Assembly: GCF_002432345.1 (NCBI RefSeq)
Contig: NZ_DJDT01000283.1
Location: forward strand, 1 to 46,832
Length of the DNA stretch: 46,832 nucleotides
From: Pedobacter sp. UBA5917
GTDB lineage: Bacteria; Bacteroidota; Bacteroidia; Sphingobacteriales; Sphingobacteriaceae
Direction: 5' to 3'
Below are positions 22,922-32,546 of this stretch, piece after piece. A program made the translations under genes and the position numbers. How positions within the stretch are numbered: position 1 is the first letter of the stretch; the number at the start of each line of letters is the position of its first letter. The notes beneath the pieces are model-generated. The model did not search any database. It was given only the letters and a program-made list of their open reading frames with translations, and was not told the origin of the DNA.

Positions 22922-25900
22922 CTTATTAAATATATTACGCCCGTTTTCTTTGGAGGAGATGAATCATAGGTCATTCCTTTCCAATCGCTGCCATTAATAA
23001 ATTTTATATCTATTTTCCAGTAATAAACGCCCTGTGGCTGATCCTGTCCGTTGTAGGTGCCGTCCCAACCTTCCAGAGGTGAGCCATCATCCAGTTTGGT
23101 AGTTTCCCATAATAACTGTCCCCATTTGTTAAAGATGGACATGCGCCACTCTTTTATTCCCCTGCCTTTGGCCTTAAATACCTTGATTTCATTTTTCGAG
23201 CTCGCCGGCATAAATGAATTCGGGATATTCAGATTGCCCGGTACTCCGATAATCCTCACCGATTGAAAAGTGGTAGCAAAACAGCCTTCTTTATTGAGTA
23301 CCTTAAGGGTTACGGTGTACGAACCTTCATTAGCGTAGGTATGGTTAGGATTTTGAAGGGTAGAAATAGCGCCATCGCCAAAAGTCCATTGCCAGCTTAC
23401 CGCATCCGTACTGATATCTTTAAAAGCAAATGAATAGTTGGGTATAGATATTTCATTGCCTGGGGTTACGGTAAAGGTAGCTACCGGTGGCGCTACAATA
23501 TTGATGAAGTTGGCCAGTGTAGTTGTGTTCTTGCAACCTTCTGCATTAACGGTTGTTAATTTTACTGCATAGTTAATACCCGAGCCTGTGTAGGTATGCT
23601 GTGGCTCGAATTCATTCGAAACGGGAGAACCATCACCAAAATCCCAGGTATAACCAATTGCTCCGGTACTTGTATTTTTAAATTTAACGGCCAGGTTGGT
23701 ACAGCCAACAGTTTTATCGGCACTGAAACTTGCCGTAGGTTGCGCCAGTACGGTTACGGTTTCTGTGGCAAAGTTTTTAGAACAGTCGTTTTCAGCATCC
23801 AGGCGGATGGTATACCTCCCAGGTTTAATAAAAGTGTAAGGGAAAACGCCGGTACTATTGGTTGGAAGCTGGATGGGGGCTTCTCCCGAATCTTCATTGG
23901 TAATGGTATAAATAAAACGGCTTGCCCCACTGGTATTATTTAAAAAATTTACTGTCCAGGGCGCACAGCCTCTTTTTTCATTTCCATTTACTACCAACGC
24001 CGGTATAATATTATTTGGCGAAACCCTGATCACAACCGGGATGGCCTCTACTTCACCACAACTATTTTTAGCGGTCATTTTTACCGTAAAATCTTTTACC
24101 TCAGTTGTTGTAAAGGTGTGGCTTATTGTTCTTCTGTCGGGAATAGGACCGGAGGTATTACCATCACCAAAATCATAGGTATAGGTTGTTCCTGCACTTT
24201 CTGGCCCGGTATTGACAAAGTTTACCAATAAATTAGAACATCCGGTGGTTTTATCGGGCGAAAATATAGCAATAGGTTTTGCATGCACAATAATGGTTAC
24301 ATCTGTAATAATCGGTGGTCCGCAGGGTGGCGTAGTTTCCAAAGTAACATGATAAATTTTGTCTTTCCCTGTTGGGGCGGGCTGAAAAGTCTGTGGCGCT
24401 GGTTGTGGCAATACAGATCCTGATCCATTGTCAAAATCCCATTTATAGGTAGCACCCGAAAGCGGTGTTGTGGTATTGGTAAAGGTTACGCTGAACGGTC
24501 CGCAATCTTCTGTGTTACTCGCAGTAAAAGATGGGGTTACTACCGGAAGCGTACGGAATTCCTGACTTTTTTCATCAGGGTTACAGCCCAGGCTGCTGGT
24601 TACCACCAATTTGATGATTACGCTTTCGTTGCCGTTTACGATAGTATAACCGGGAAAAGTTGGGCCAACGCCAATCTGCGCGCCATTGGCAAACCAGGTA
24701 TAGATGGCGTTACGATCAGGATGTAAAGTAGCTGTAATGTTATCTGCAACGAGTTTAAAAGGGGCGCAATCAATGTTTTTAATAAAGTTTAATTCGGCTA
24801 AGGCATGAAGGTTAACCGTTATTTTAACCTGATTGCTTAAATTATTACTGCAGGCACCGCTGGTTACGGAGCGCCTGTAATAAATGGTAGCGGTTGGTAT
24901 TGGTGGAGTAAAACTAACGCCGGTTGCTCCCAATACATCGGTCCAGGTGGTGCCGTTAACACTCGATTGCCATTGGTAGGTATAAGAGCCGCTGCCTCCA
25001 CTTGGTAGGGTACCTGTTAACGGAGCTGCGGGCGCACCGGTACAGATATTCTGATCGGTAGAAATAGTGTTGTTGGTTAAGCCCGGCAAAACGGTAACCT
25101 GTATAGAATTACTGATAGATGGGACACAGATGGAACTGTTTACCAAGCGCCTGAAATAGGTTGATAAACTTGTAGTTAAGGTTAAATCTTTATTGGTTGC
25201 TGTTGGAATGTTTATCCAGGTGTTCCCATCAGCACTGCTCTGCCATTGGTAAGCAAAAGTACCTGTACCTCCCGTTGGGGTATCGCCCGTAATGGTAATG
25301 CTCTGGCCGGAGCAGGCTGGAACTGTTATAGGGCTGATGTTATTGGTAACGGGCGGATAATAGATTACCGTTACATCGTCTGTTGATGGAGGACATCCGT
25401 TAAAGCCCGAAATTGTCCACCTGAAGGTATAAGTTTGTCCTGGTACCAAGCCGGTAACCGCGGTATTATATAGGGTAGGATCGGTAATTGTAACGGCTGG
25501 TCCCGCTATTATTTCCCATTTACCAGTATTTGGTGCAGGGTTATTACCGCTTAAGGTAATGCCGTTTCCACTGCATAAATTTTGATCTGGGCCTGCATTT
25601 GCCGCAACCGTTCCGGGATTTACGGTAATGGTAGTTAGGCTTGATACGGCTTCGGCACAGCTACCGCTTTGCACTATGGCGCGGTATTTAGTACTAATGG
25701 CCAGGTTCGAAAAAACAAAAGGATTGGCTGTTGAAATAATGGTAGACCATGTTAGCCCATTATCAATAGAGCGTTCCCAACGGGTAATATTCCCAACCTG
25801 CCCACTTAAAGTAACATTCCCACCATTGGCACCTGCGCATACATCTACGTCGCCGGCAGTAGTCCCGCCAACACTTAAAGGATTAACGGTAATCTGCACA

Positions 25901-28866
25901 TCATCGCCAGAGGTAGAACAGCTGGCATCTTTGATCGTCCATCTTAAAACATAAGTGTTGCCAGCCTGTAATCCGGTTATATCGGTAGTTGGCTGTGTAT
26001 CATCGGTAAAAGTTACCGTGGTTGGTGCCGAAACAATGGTCCATTTACCTGTACCCACAACCGGAGTATTGCCTTTCAGTGTATAAGAGTTTAGGTTACA
26101 GATGGCATCATCAGGACCTGCATTGGCCGGTGTAGCGCTTGGCAATACGGTAATCGTAACGCTTATTGGCACACCCGGACACCCGTTTGAAGATACCGGA
26201 GTAATGGTATAGGTTACGGTCCCTGAAGTAGTGCCTGGATTAGTTAAAATATCATTGATCTGTGCTCCTGCAGAAGCAGTAGGCCTGTTGCTGTTACCGG
26301 TTATGCTGCCTGTTGCAGTACTGGTATAAGTGTAATTTATTCCGGTTAAATTAGCCGATAAAGTAATGGCCGATGACGTTTTGTTACAAATGGTCTTGTC
26401 GGGAGTTGCTGTGATAACCGGGTTAGGTTTAACCGTAACAACGAATGGAAATGGAGTACCGTCGCAACCGTCGAAATGAGGCGTAATAATGTAGGTTACA
26501 TTTGCGTCGGCATTAAGATCAGTGTTGGTGAGTACATCATTAATATTTCCCGCTCCATTTGCGGTGTAGCCTGTGGCTGTTCCCGTAGCCGTCCAGGTAT
26601 AGGCAACACCTGCAACTGCCGAGGTTGGGGTATAAGCTACACTGTTACCGGTACAGATGGTTTTGGTTGCTACACTTGTTAAACTGATATCCGGCTTGAT
26701 TTTTAAGATAATATCATCATCAATCTGGTTACATGGTGCAGCCAGTGCGGTGGTTACCCTCAAAGTCAACGTAACGATTCCTGCTCTTTTTTCGGCCAGT
26801 GTTGGGGTATAAACCGCATTTAAATCGTTTCTGTTCGGGCTAAATGTTCCTGCTCCTCCTATCCAGGTTTGTGTGGTAGTGGCTCCGGTTACCGCTCCGC
26901 TCAAGGTAAAGCTTGGATCGTTAAAACAGATATTTTGGTCAGCGCCTGCATTTACCACAGGAGCAGTACTAAAGGTTAGTATCTGGGAATCGGTTACCGA
27001 ACCACAATTATTTTTATGCGTAACCGATACCTTGTAAGTATCGTAACTATCAAACTTAATCGATGGATATTTGGAGTTTACCGTAGTGCCGCTGGTAAAA
27101 CTATAAGTGCCCGATCCCGAAGGTATAACCTCCCAGATATAAGTATCGGCGAGTTCCTGTGTGGTTCCGCTGATCAGTGTTTTGGTTGGCCCAGTGGTGG
27201 TATTGTTAAAATCGTAGGTAGTAAGGTTACACAGGGTAATATCGGGCGAAAGCAGGGCTTTTGGACTTTCATTTACGATAACAGTTTGGGGCAGGCTAAC
27301 AGCCGGACCGCAAGATGGAGTGGTGATGCTTAAGGTAACCGTATAAATGCCGGGATTGGTAAAATTAAACTGTGGTTCTTTACTTGCTGCGTTGGTGCCA
27401 CCTGCAAAACCTACAGCAGGCGTAACCGACCACGAATAACTATTGGCTGCATTGCAGATATTATCTATAACTGAAAGATCTTTCGGTATTAAAGTTGTTC
27501 CCGAGCAGATGGTGCTTGGTAAAATCTCGAATGCCGGTTTAGGTGGATCCTGGATGCAGATTTTCATCTCTACAGGATCGGCATTACAAGAACCGGAACT
27601 ATTGGATTCCAATCGGATTGTGTGTTCTCCATTTGTTGGGAACTTATATACCAGATTATAAGATCGTGGTTGGTTTGCCTTAACCGGTACATTATCAACA
27701 TACCAGTTATAGGTTACCTCATTTGGTGCACAACCTAGTGTATTGGTGTTGGGGTTTTCGCCGAGGGTAGAAGTATTTACAAAGGTAATATCAGTATTTG
27801 TACATCCAGGGTTGTTAAAAACAAACGAATTTACCGGCTTTACCACTACTTTGGCTGATGAAGATACAGGTGTGCCAATTATACCGCAGAAAGTGTTCGA
27901 AACGTTGATAGATACATCAAAAGCATTAAAAATAGTACCGGCGCTTGAAGTAGACACACTTCCGCACGAAGATTTTAAGTAAGAGTGTGCCACAATTCCA
28001 CCATTGCTGATGATCTCGCAAAGGGTGTAGGTTGTTGTAGTTTGATCGCCCCAGGTAATGGTATAAATATCACCTGGAAAGTTGTTTTGTATGCCCGATG
28101 CCGACGTTACATCGACATTAAATGTTAGTGTACCCAAAGGCAAACATACTACAGTATTTCCGGTGTTTGCGAAAGCGGTTACTGTTTTATTATTGATTAG
28201 CAGATACGCCTTGGTTGCAACTGTACCATCAGGCATTACGGCTTTAGTATATATGGTATAATGAGATTGTTGAGCAGTAAAAGTTTGTATTGGAGCGGAG
28301 AATGTCATTGAGCTTGTAGCCCCACCGGTTCCTTCATCGGTTATTGTTGCTGTAACTGTACTGTTGGCAGTAGACTCGTTACTGATTAAAAAATTATTAT
28401 TGGGTTTACTTATACAGGTGCCAAATGTTTCTTTGTTATTATTATTCAGGTAGTTTGAAGTTAATTTCGCTTCAATAGGGGCCCCGGCTTTAATCTCAAA
28501 GGGGGTGGAGGCAGCACTTACGGTAGCGGGTATGGTTGTTTTTACCCTCACCCGGTAACCTGTGCCCGGCGTAAGCCCTGCAGGGAGCAACCCATTGATA
28601 TAAGTGCTGTAGAAACTATCGTAGGTACCAATACGTGTTTCAGTACCGAAGTTCCCGTTCTGATCTGATAGATAAAGTTGAAATTGGTTTCCCTGTGATA
28701 TGCAGCTTGCCGGTACCTTAAATGGAACTGCAATAGTACTGCCGGGAGTATAAGGCCCGGGATCTACCGTGCCAAGGCTTACCTGGGCTAAAACATCTGA
28801 CGTGAACAAAAATGCCCCAAAAAATAGGACAAAACAAAGCCATTTCCTTTTACAACGAATCTTCAT
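22918..28866 (-). CDS. Giant PKD-repeat adhesin-like protein with T9SS type B sorting domain
   Basis: A 1982-residue secreted surface protein. The signal peptide (FVLFFGAFLFTSDVLA) ends before Q28. The body is all-beta: Ig/PKD-like modules rich in threonine, serine and asparagine, several starting with a motif such as NAGADQNICFNDPSFTLSG or NAGPDDAICNLNSYTLKG, roughly at residues 640, 920 and 1090. Five clearer PKD units lie around 1447, 1534, 1629, 1715 and 1797, with YTWDFGDGS and WQWTFGDGA. The C-terminus from about 1876 (NIPNSFMPASS, MSIFNKWGQLLWET, GWDGTYNGQDQPQGVYYWKI) is the gliding motility-associated sorting domain, which targets it to the type IX system. The coupled porP/sprF gene follows. 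Confidence 0.93.
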   Translation of the reverse strand: MKIRCKRKWLCFVLFFGAFLFTSDVLAQVSLGTVDPGPYTPGSTIAVPFKVPASCISQGNQFQLYLSDQNGNFGTETRIGTYDSFYSTYINGLLPAGLTPGTGYRVRVKTTIPATVSAASTPFEIKAGAPIEAKLTSNYLNNNNKETFGTCISKPNNNFLISNESTANSTVTATITDEGTGGATSSMTFSAPIQTFTAQQSHYTIYTKAVMPDGTVATKAYLLINNKTVTAFANTGNTVVCLPLGTLTFNVDVTSASGIQNNFPGDIYTITWGDQTTTTYTLCEIISNGGIVAHSYLKSSCGSVSTSSAGTIFNAFDVSINVSNTFCGIIGTPVSSSAKVVVKPVNSFVFNNPGCTNTDITFVNTSTLGENPNTNTLGCAPNEVTYNWYVDNVPVKANQPRSYNLVYKFPTNGEHTIRLESNSSGSCNADPVEMKICIQDPPKPAFEILPSTICSGTTLIPKDLSVIDNICNAANSYSWSVTPAVGFAGGTNAASKEPQFNFTNPGIYTVTLSITTPSCGPAVSLPQTVIVNESPKALLSPDITLCNLTTYDFNNTTTGPTKTLISGTTQELADTYIWEVIPSGSGTYSFTSGTTVNSKYPSIKFDSYDTYKVSVTHKNNCGSVTDSQILTFSTAPVVNAGADQNICFNDPSFTLSGAVTGATTTQTWIGGAGTFSPNRNDLNAVYTPTLAEKRAGIVTLTLRVTTALAAPCNQIDDDIILKIKPDISLTSVATKTICTGNSVAYTPTSAVAGVAYTWTATGTATGYTANGAGNINDVLTNTDLNADANVTYIITPHFDGCDGTPFPFVVTVKPNPVITATPDKTICNKTSSAITLSANLTGINYTYTSTATGSITGNSNRPTASAGAQINDILTNPGTTSGTVTYTITPVSSNGCPGVPISVTITVLPSATPANAGPDDAICNLNSYTLKGNTPVVGTGKWTIVSAPTTVTFTDDTQPTTDITGLQAGNTYVLRWTIKDASCSTSGDDVQITVNPLSVGGTTAGDVDVCAGANGGNVTLSGQVGNITRWERSIDNGLTWSTIISTANPFVFSNLAISTKYRAIVQSGSCAEAVSSLTTITVNPGTVAANAGPDQNLCSGNGITLSGNNPAPNTGKWEIIAGPAVTITDPTLYNTAVTGLVPGQTYTFRWTISGFNGCPPSTDDVTVIYYPPVTNNISPITVPACSGQSITITGDTPTGGTGTFAYQWQSSADGNTWINIPTATNKDLTLTTSLSTYFRRLVNSSICVPSISNSIQVTVLPGLTNNTISTDQNICTGAPAAPLTGTLPSGGSGSYTYQWQSSVNGTTWTDVLGATGVSFTPPIPTATIYYRRSVTSGACSNNLSNQVKITVNLHALAELNFIKNIDCAPFKLVADNITATLHPDRNAIYTWFANGAQIGVGPTFPGYTIVNGNESVIIKLVVTSSLGCNPDEKSQEFRTLPVVTPSFTASNTEDCGPFSVTFTNTTTPLSGATYKWDFDNGSGSVLPQPAPQTFQPAPTGKDKIYHVTLETTPPCGPPIITDVTIIVHAKPIAIFSPDKTTGCSNLLVNFVNTGPESAGTTYTYDFGDGNTSGPIPDRRTISHTFTTTEVKDFTVKMTAKNSCGEVEAIPVVIRVSPNNIIPALVVNGNEKRGCAPWTVNFLNNTSGASRFIYTITNEDSGEAPIQLPTNSTGVFPYTFIKPGRYTIRLDAENDCSKNFATETVTVLAQPTASFSADKTVGCTNLAVKFKNTSTGAIGYTWDFGDGSPVSNEFEPQHTYTGSGINYAVKLTTVNAEGCKNTTTLANFINIVAPPVATFTVTPGNEISIPNYSFAFKDISTDAVSWQWTFGDGAISTLQNPNHTYANEGSYTVTLKVLNKEGCFATTFQSVRIIGVPGNLNIPNSFMPASSKNEIKVFKAKGRGIKEWRMSIFNKWGQLLWETTKLDDGSPLEGWDGTYNGQDQPQGVYYWKIDIKFINGSDWKGMTYDSSPPKKTGVIYLIR

Positions 28867-29026
28867 AAATCTCTAACACTAGGGAATGATTTTATTGTGT
28901 TCCGGAAGCTGTTAGTGAATCAGCTTTTGCCTGTTCTCAGAATTGAGTACTAGCCCTAAGACGCGCCAATAAATATTCAAGTGCAAAGAACGTAATTTCT
29001 GTATTACATTTCATATTTTTTTACAC

Positions 29027-29034
29027 CAAACATA
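29027..29034 (-). promoter_or_regulatory. Possible -7 box for the giant adhesin gene
   Basis: On the minus strand TATGTTTG, exact TAnnTTTG. It lies 160 bases before the ATG, implying a long leader; the -33 region is poor. The rest of 28867-29091 shows no gene. Confidence 0.3.
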
Positions 29035-29091
29035 ACTAAATGAGTAGGTTATAAACAGGATTAAGTTTCGTTTCCGCTAAGTAGAGGGCAT

Positions 29092-29122
29092 AAAAAACCC
29101 CGGGTGCCTTTCGGGCCCGGGG
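29092..29122 (-). terminator. Terminator of the groESL unit
   Basis: Very GC-rich hairpin CCCCGGG (29098-29104)/CCCGGGG (29116-29122), with inner TGCC/GGGC pairing, and six Ts on the minus strand. It lies 40 bases after the groL stop. Confidence 0.9.
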
Positions 29123-29161
29123 AATATTTTTACACGAAATGGTTTCGTTATGGAGCTGATA

Positions 29162-30796
29162 TTACATCATACCACCCATGCCGCCGCCGCCCATTGGAGG
29201 CATTGGAGCGCCACCTTCTTCAGGTTCGTCAGCCAAAACAACTTCTGTGGTTAATAACATTGCTGCGATAGATGCTGCGTTTTCTAATGCTACACGGCTT
29301 ACTTTAGTAGGGTCGATAACACCTGCACCAATTAAGTTTTCGTATACACCAGTACGGGCATTGTAACCGAAATCGGCAGTACCTTCTTTTACTTTTTGTA
29401 CTACGATAGAACCTTCGATACCTGCGTTTTCACAGATCTGACGTAATGGTTCTTCGATAGCACGACGGATGATCTGGATACCAGTGTTTTCATCTTCGTT
29501 AGCACCTTTCAAATCAGCTATTGAAGCTACTGCACGGATGAAAGCAACACCACCACCTGCAACAATACCTTCTTCTACAGCCGCACGAGTTGCATGTAAA
29601 GCATCATCAACACGGTCTTTTTTCTCTTTCATTTCGACTTCAGAAGCTGCACCTACATAAAGAACAGCAACACCGCCAGCTAATTTAGCCAAACGCTCCT
29701 GTAATTTTTCTTTATCGTAATCAGATGTAGTAGTTTCGATCTGAGATTTGATCTGGCTAACGCGTGATTTAATATCTTCTGAGTTACCGGCACCGTTAAT
29801 TACAGTTGTATTGTCTTTATCAACAACAACTTTCTCAGCAGAACCTAAGTAAGTTAAATCAGCATTTTCTAATTTATAACCTCTTTCTTCTGATACCACG
29901 ATACCACCGGTTAAGATAGCGATGTCTTCTAACATTGCTTTTCTTCTGTCGCCAAAACCCGGAGCTTTAACAGCAACAACTTTTAACGAACCACGGATTT
30001 TATTTACTACCAAGGTAGCTAAAGCTTCGCCATCTAAATCTTCAGAGATGATCACCAATGGTTTACCGGTTTGAACAGTTTTTTCTAATACAGGCAACAA
30101 TTCTTTCATGTTGCTGATTTTTTTGTCGTAGATTAAAATGTAAGGATTATCTAATTCAGCTTCCATTTTATCTGCGTTGGTAACAAAGTATGGAGATAAA
30201 TAACCCCTGTCAAACTGCATACCTTCTACTGTTTTTACTTCAGTTTCAGTACCTTTTGCTTCTTCAACAGTAATTACACCATCTTTACCTACTTTACCCA
30301 TTGCCTCGGCAATTAAAGCACCAATTACTTCATCGTTGTTAGCTGAGATAGATGCAACCTGTTTAATTTTGTTGTTATCCTCGCCAACAGTTTGTGATTG
30401 AGCTTTTAAGTTTTCTACAACAGCAGCAACCGCTTTATCGATACCGCGTTTTAAATCCATTGGATTTGCACCTGCAGCAACGTTTTTAATACCTGTAGTG
30501 ATAATAGCCTGAGCCAATACAGTTGCAGTAGTAGTACCATCACCAGCAATATCAGCTGTTTTTGAAGCTACTTCTTTCACCATCTGGGCACCCATGTTCT
30601 CAACCGCATCTTTCAATTCGATTTCTTTAGCTACAGTAACACCATCTTTGGTAATTGCCGGAGAACCGAATTTTTTATCGATGATTACGTTACGGCCTTT
30701 CGGGCCTAAAGTTACTTTTACTGCATTTGCAAGGATATCAACACCTCTTTTCAGGGCGTCGCGTGCTTCTACGTTATATTTTACTTGTTTTGACAT
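29162..30796 (-). CDS. groL: Chaperonin GroEL (60 kDa)
   Basis: 544 residues, the usual length, forming the ATP-driven folding ring. The start KQVKYNVEARDALKRGVDIL, the nucleotide loop VTLGPKGRN, the GDGTTTATVLA loop, and the AAVEEGIVAGGGVAFIRA segment are all canonical. The tail ends in a methionine/glycine-rich GGM repeat (GGGGMGGMM). groS lies 160 bases upstream on the same strand. No CIRCE palindrome was found upstream. Confidence 0.98.
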   Translation of the reverse strand: MSKQVKYNVEARDALKRGVDILANAVKVTLGPKGRNVIIDKKFGSPAITKDGVTVAKEIELKDAVENMGAQMVKEVASKTADIAGDGTTTATVLAQAIITTGIKNVAAGANPMDLKRGIDKAVAAVVENLKAQSQTVGEDNNKIKQVASISANNDEVIGALIAEAMGKVGKDGVITVEEAKGTETEVKTVEGMQFDRGYLSPYFVTNADKMEAELDNPYILIYDKKISNMKELLPVLEKTVQTGKPLVIISEDLDGEALATLVVNKIRGSLKVVAVKAPGFGDRRKAMLEDIAILTGGIVVSEERGYKLENADLTYLGSAEKVVVDKDNTTVINGAGNSEDIKSRVSQIKSQIETTTSDYDKEKLQERLAKLAGGVAVLYVGAASEVEMKEKKDRVDDALHATRAAVEEGIVAGGGVAFIRAVASIADLKGANEDENTGIQIIRRAIEEPLRQICENAGIEGSIVVQKVKEGTADFGYNARTGVYENLIGAGVIDPTKVSRVALENAASIAAMLLTTEVVLADEPEEGGAPMPPMGGGGMGGMM

Positions 30797-30956
30797 TACT
30801 TTTTAAATTTTGAATGATTTTATGAGAGAATGTTAAATTTTGAATTTCGAAATGTTCTATCATTCAAAAATCATTCATTCTATCATTTATTGTTTATTTT
30901 TTAATCGATGCTGAATGTTGTGATTTTGAAACACTTGGTCATTCAATCCTAAATTC

Positions 30957-31247
30957 TTACCCTACAACTGCGTAAATATCGGTTTCACGCATAATTAGGT
31001 AGTCTTTACCTTCGTAAGGGAATTCGGTACCACCGTATTTACCATAAATTACAACATCGCCAACTTTTACAGTTGCTTTTTTACCTTCAGAATCTTCTTC
31101 AGAAACAGAAACTACGGTTCCTTTAGATGGTTTTTCTTTAGCAGTATCAGGGATATACAAACCCGATGCAGTTTTTTCTTCTGCCGCAGCCGGTTCAACT
31201 ATTACTCTGTTCGAACTGCCAGCAATTGGTTTAAGGTTTAACGCCAT
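30957..31247 (-). CDS. groS: Co-chaperonin GroES (10 kDa)
   Basis: 96 residues forming the lid of the GroEL chamber. Visible traits are IAGSSNRVIVEPAAAEEKTA with the mobile loop ASGLYIPDTAKEKPSKGTVV and the C-terminal YGKYGGTEFPYEGKDYLIM and RETDIYAVVG. It is the first gene of the groESL unit. Confidence 0.97.
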   Translation of the reverse strand: MALNLKPIAGSSNRVIVEPAAAEEKTASGLYIPDTAKEKPSKGTVVSVSEEDSEGKKATVKVGDVVIYGKYGGTEFPYEGKDYLIMRETDIYAVVG

Positions 31248-31645
31248 AACTTTTATTATTTTTTTATTTTGATTTTGTTTTTTTAACTACGCATACATTT
31301 AACACTTTTTATGCCAAGTGATTTTGCGGGACAAATTTTCACCAAACTGTCAAACTTTATACCCTAATTAAGAATGCAGCGTGTCAGCATGGCAGTAAGT
31401 TTTTAAATTTTGAGCCAAATTATTGATTAATCAACCGTTCGTCATTTCGAGGAATAATTTATTGCCTAAAAATCAATATTATTGACAGAGGGGTTAATTT
31501 AAGCTGAATCCCCCAGATACGTCATCTCGAGCGAAGTGAAACGTAGCCGAGAGATCTATCTCGAGTTAGATCTCTCCATTCCACTGCGTTTTAGTCGAGA
31601 TGACGAATTTGATTGTGTTGAAATATGTTAATATTTACAGTTGTT
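31248..31645. other. Gap upstream of groS, promoter region and repeats
   Basis: No gene is seen. The first 70 bases upstream of groS are AT-rich and probably hold its promoter, which I cannot define exactly. CGTCATTTCGAGGA at 31440-31453 is a half repeat, and 31518-31604 is a full CGTCATCTCGA copy. Confidence 0.5.
31518..31604. repeat. Palindromic repeat, CGTCATCTCGA family (full copy)
   Basis: ACGTCATCTCGAGCGAAG starts and TTTAGTCGAGATGACG ends the element; GAGAGATCTATCTCGAG and TAGATCTCTCC form the inner stem. Confidence 0.8.
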
Positions 31646-32407
31646 CTATATCGCTTTTTCCGTTAAATATTTCCAGTACCTTTTAGGCACATGCTGCACA
31701 TGCAGTTTAGTGTTTTTACGCGCTACAATGTTAGCACTTTTAAAGTAATCTTTCCAAAGTGTGGCGTAAAGTGCTTCGCCCTCGTCCATTAAAACAGGGG
31801 CAGGGTTTTGCTTATTTACCCCATGGCTAAAACTGATGGTAATTTCTTCAACTGCGGTTAAATTATAATGCAGGCCGTATTTTCTTTTCAGGTCGTAAAT
31901 TACCCATTGCTGATCGGCATAACGGTTTTTAAAATGATTGGATATTAAGGGCAATACATTAAAATCGGGATCAATGCCCGCGTAAAAAATACCATCTCCT
32001 GTTTTCTGAAAACGGATAAAGGCTTCCATACGGTGTTTTTCCCTTTCTACACTTTTTGCGTATTTTGATAATGCAATTACATGTTCATTGCCATAATTGC
32101 TTTCGGCACCTATCGGATTTTGAAAGATATAAATGCTAAACTGGAACAGGTGGTTATAGGCCTCCGGAATTTCTGATAAGTAACTGCAATAGAATTTGCG
32201 TAACCAATCTTTTTTGAGTTTTTTTTCCAATCCATTCCAAACCCGGTCGGCTTTTTCGGCATCGGTAATCACCGTAAAACTTTCTACAAAAGCTTCGGGC
32301 TGGAAAATTTCGGCCGATTTTAATACCACTTTGCCCGGTTTGCGTTCAAACCATTCGAAAACCGATGTTAAAAGGCCTTGGAGGGAGTTGTCGAAAATGT
32401 ATGTCAT
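31646..32407 (-). CDS. TIGR03915-type putative DNA repair protein, partner of radical SAM protein
   Basis: About 253 residues, starting MTYIFDNSLQGLLTSVFEWF. Similar proteins (DUF4130, TIGR03915) are encoded next to the radical SAM protein TIGR03916, as here, and are predicted to act in DNA modification or repair; no activity has been shown to my knowledge. Family traits are LKKDWLRKFYCSYLSEIPEA, AKSVEREKHRMEAFIRFQK, DGIFYAGIDPDFNVLPLIS with HFKNRYADQQWVIYDLKRKY, and the end HVPKRYWKYLTEK. I prefer the ATG at 32407; earlier in-frame ATGs, up to 32428, lie at the edge of a repeat element. Confidence 0.85.
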   Translation of the reverse strand: MTYIFDNSLQGLLTSVFEWFERKPGKVVLKSAEIFQPEAFVESFTVITDAEKADRVWNGLEKKLKKDWLRKFYCSYLSEIPEAYNHLFQFSIYIFQNPIGAESNYGNEHVIALSKYAKSVEREKHRMEAFIRFQKTGDGIFYAGIDPDFNVLPLISNHFKNRYADQQWVIYDLKRKYGLHYNLTAVEEITISFSHGVNKQNPAPVLMDEGEALYATLWKDYFKSANIVARKNTKLHVQHVPKRYWKYLTEKAI

Positions 32408-32424
32408 TATTATTATAAACGCCA

Positions 32425-32536
32425 TCATTGCGAGGAACAGCCTGTCCCGCTTTGCGGGAAAGCAATCTTAATGCGGATGCTGGAGCGATCGTTTTAAGAT
32501 TGCTTCCTCGGCTGAAAAAGCCTCCTCGCAATGACG
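32425..32536. repeat. Palindromic repeat, CATTGCGAGG family (full copy)
   Basis: TCATTGCGAGG starts and CCTCGCAATGACG ends the element. Inside are the hairpin CCCGCTTTGCGGG, and AAGCAATCTTAA mirrored by TTAAGATTGCTT. It sits between two functionally linked genes and touches the start region of the downstream one. Confidence 0.82.
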
Positions 32537-32546
32537 AGAATGGGTT

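Noticed and set aside
30797..30956. Possible CIRCE or small gene between groS and groL
   Set aside because: Only AT-rich ATTCATT-type imperfect repeats were seen; no CIRCE-like palindrome and no frame.
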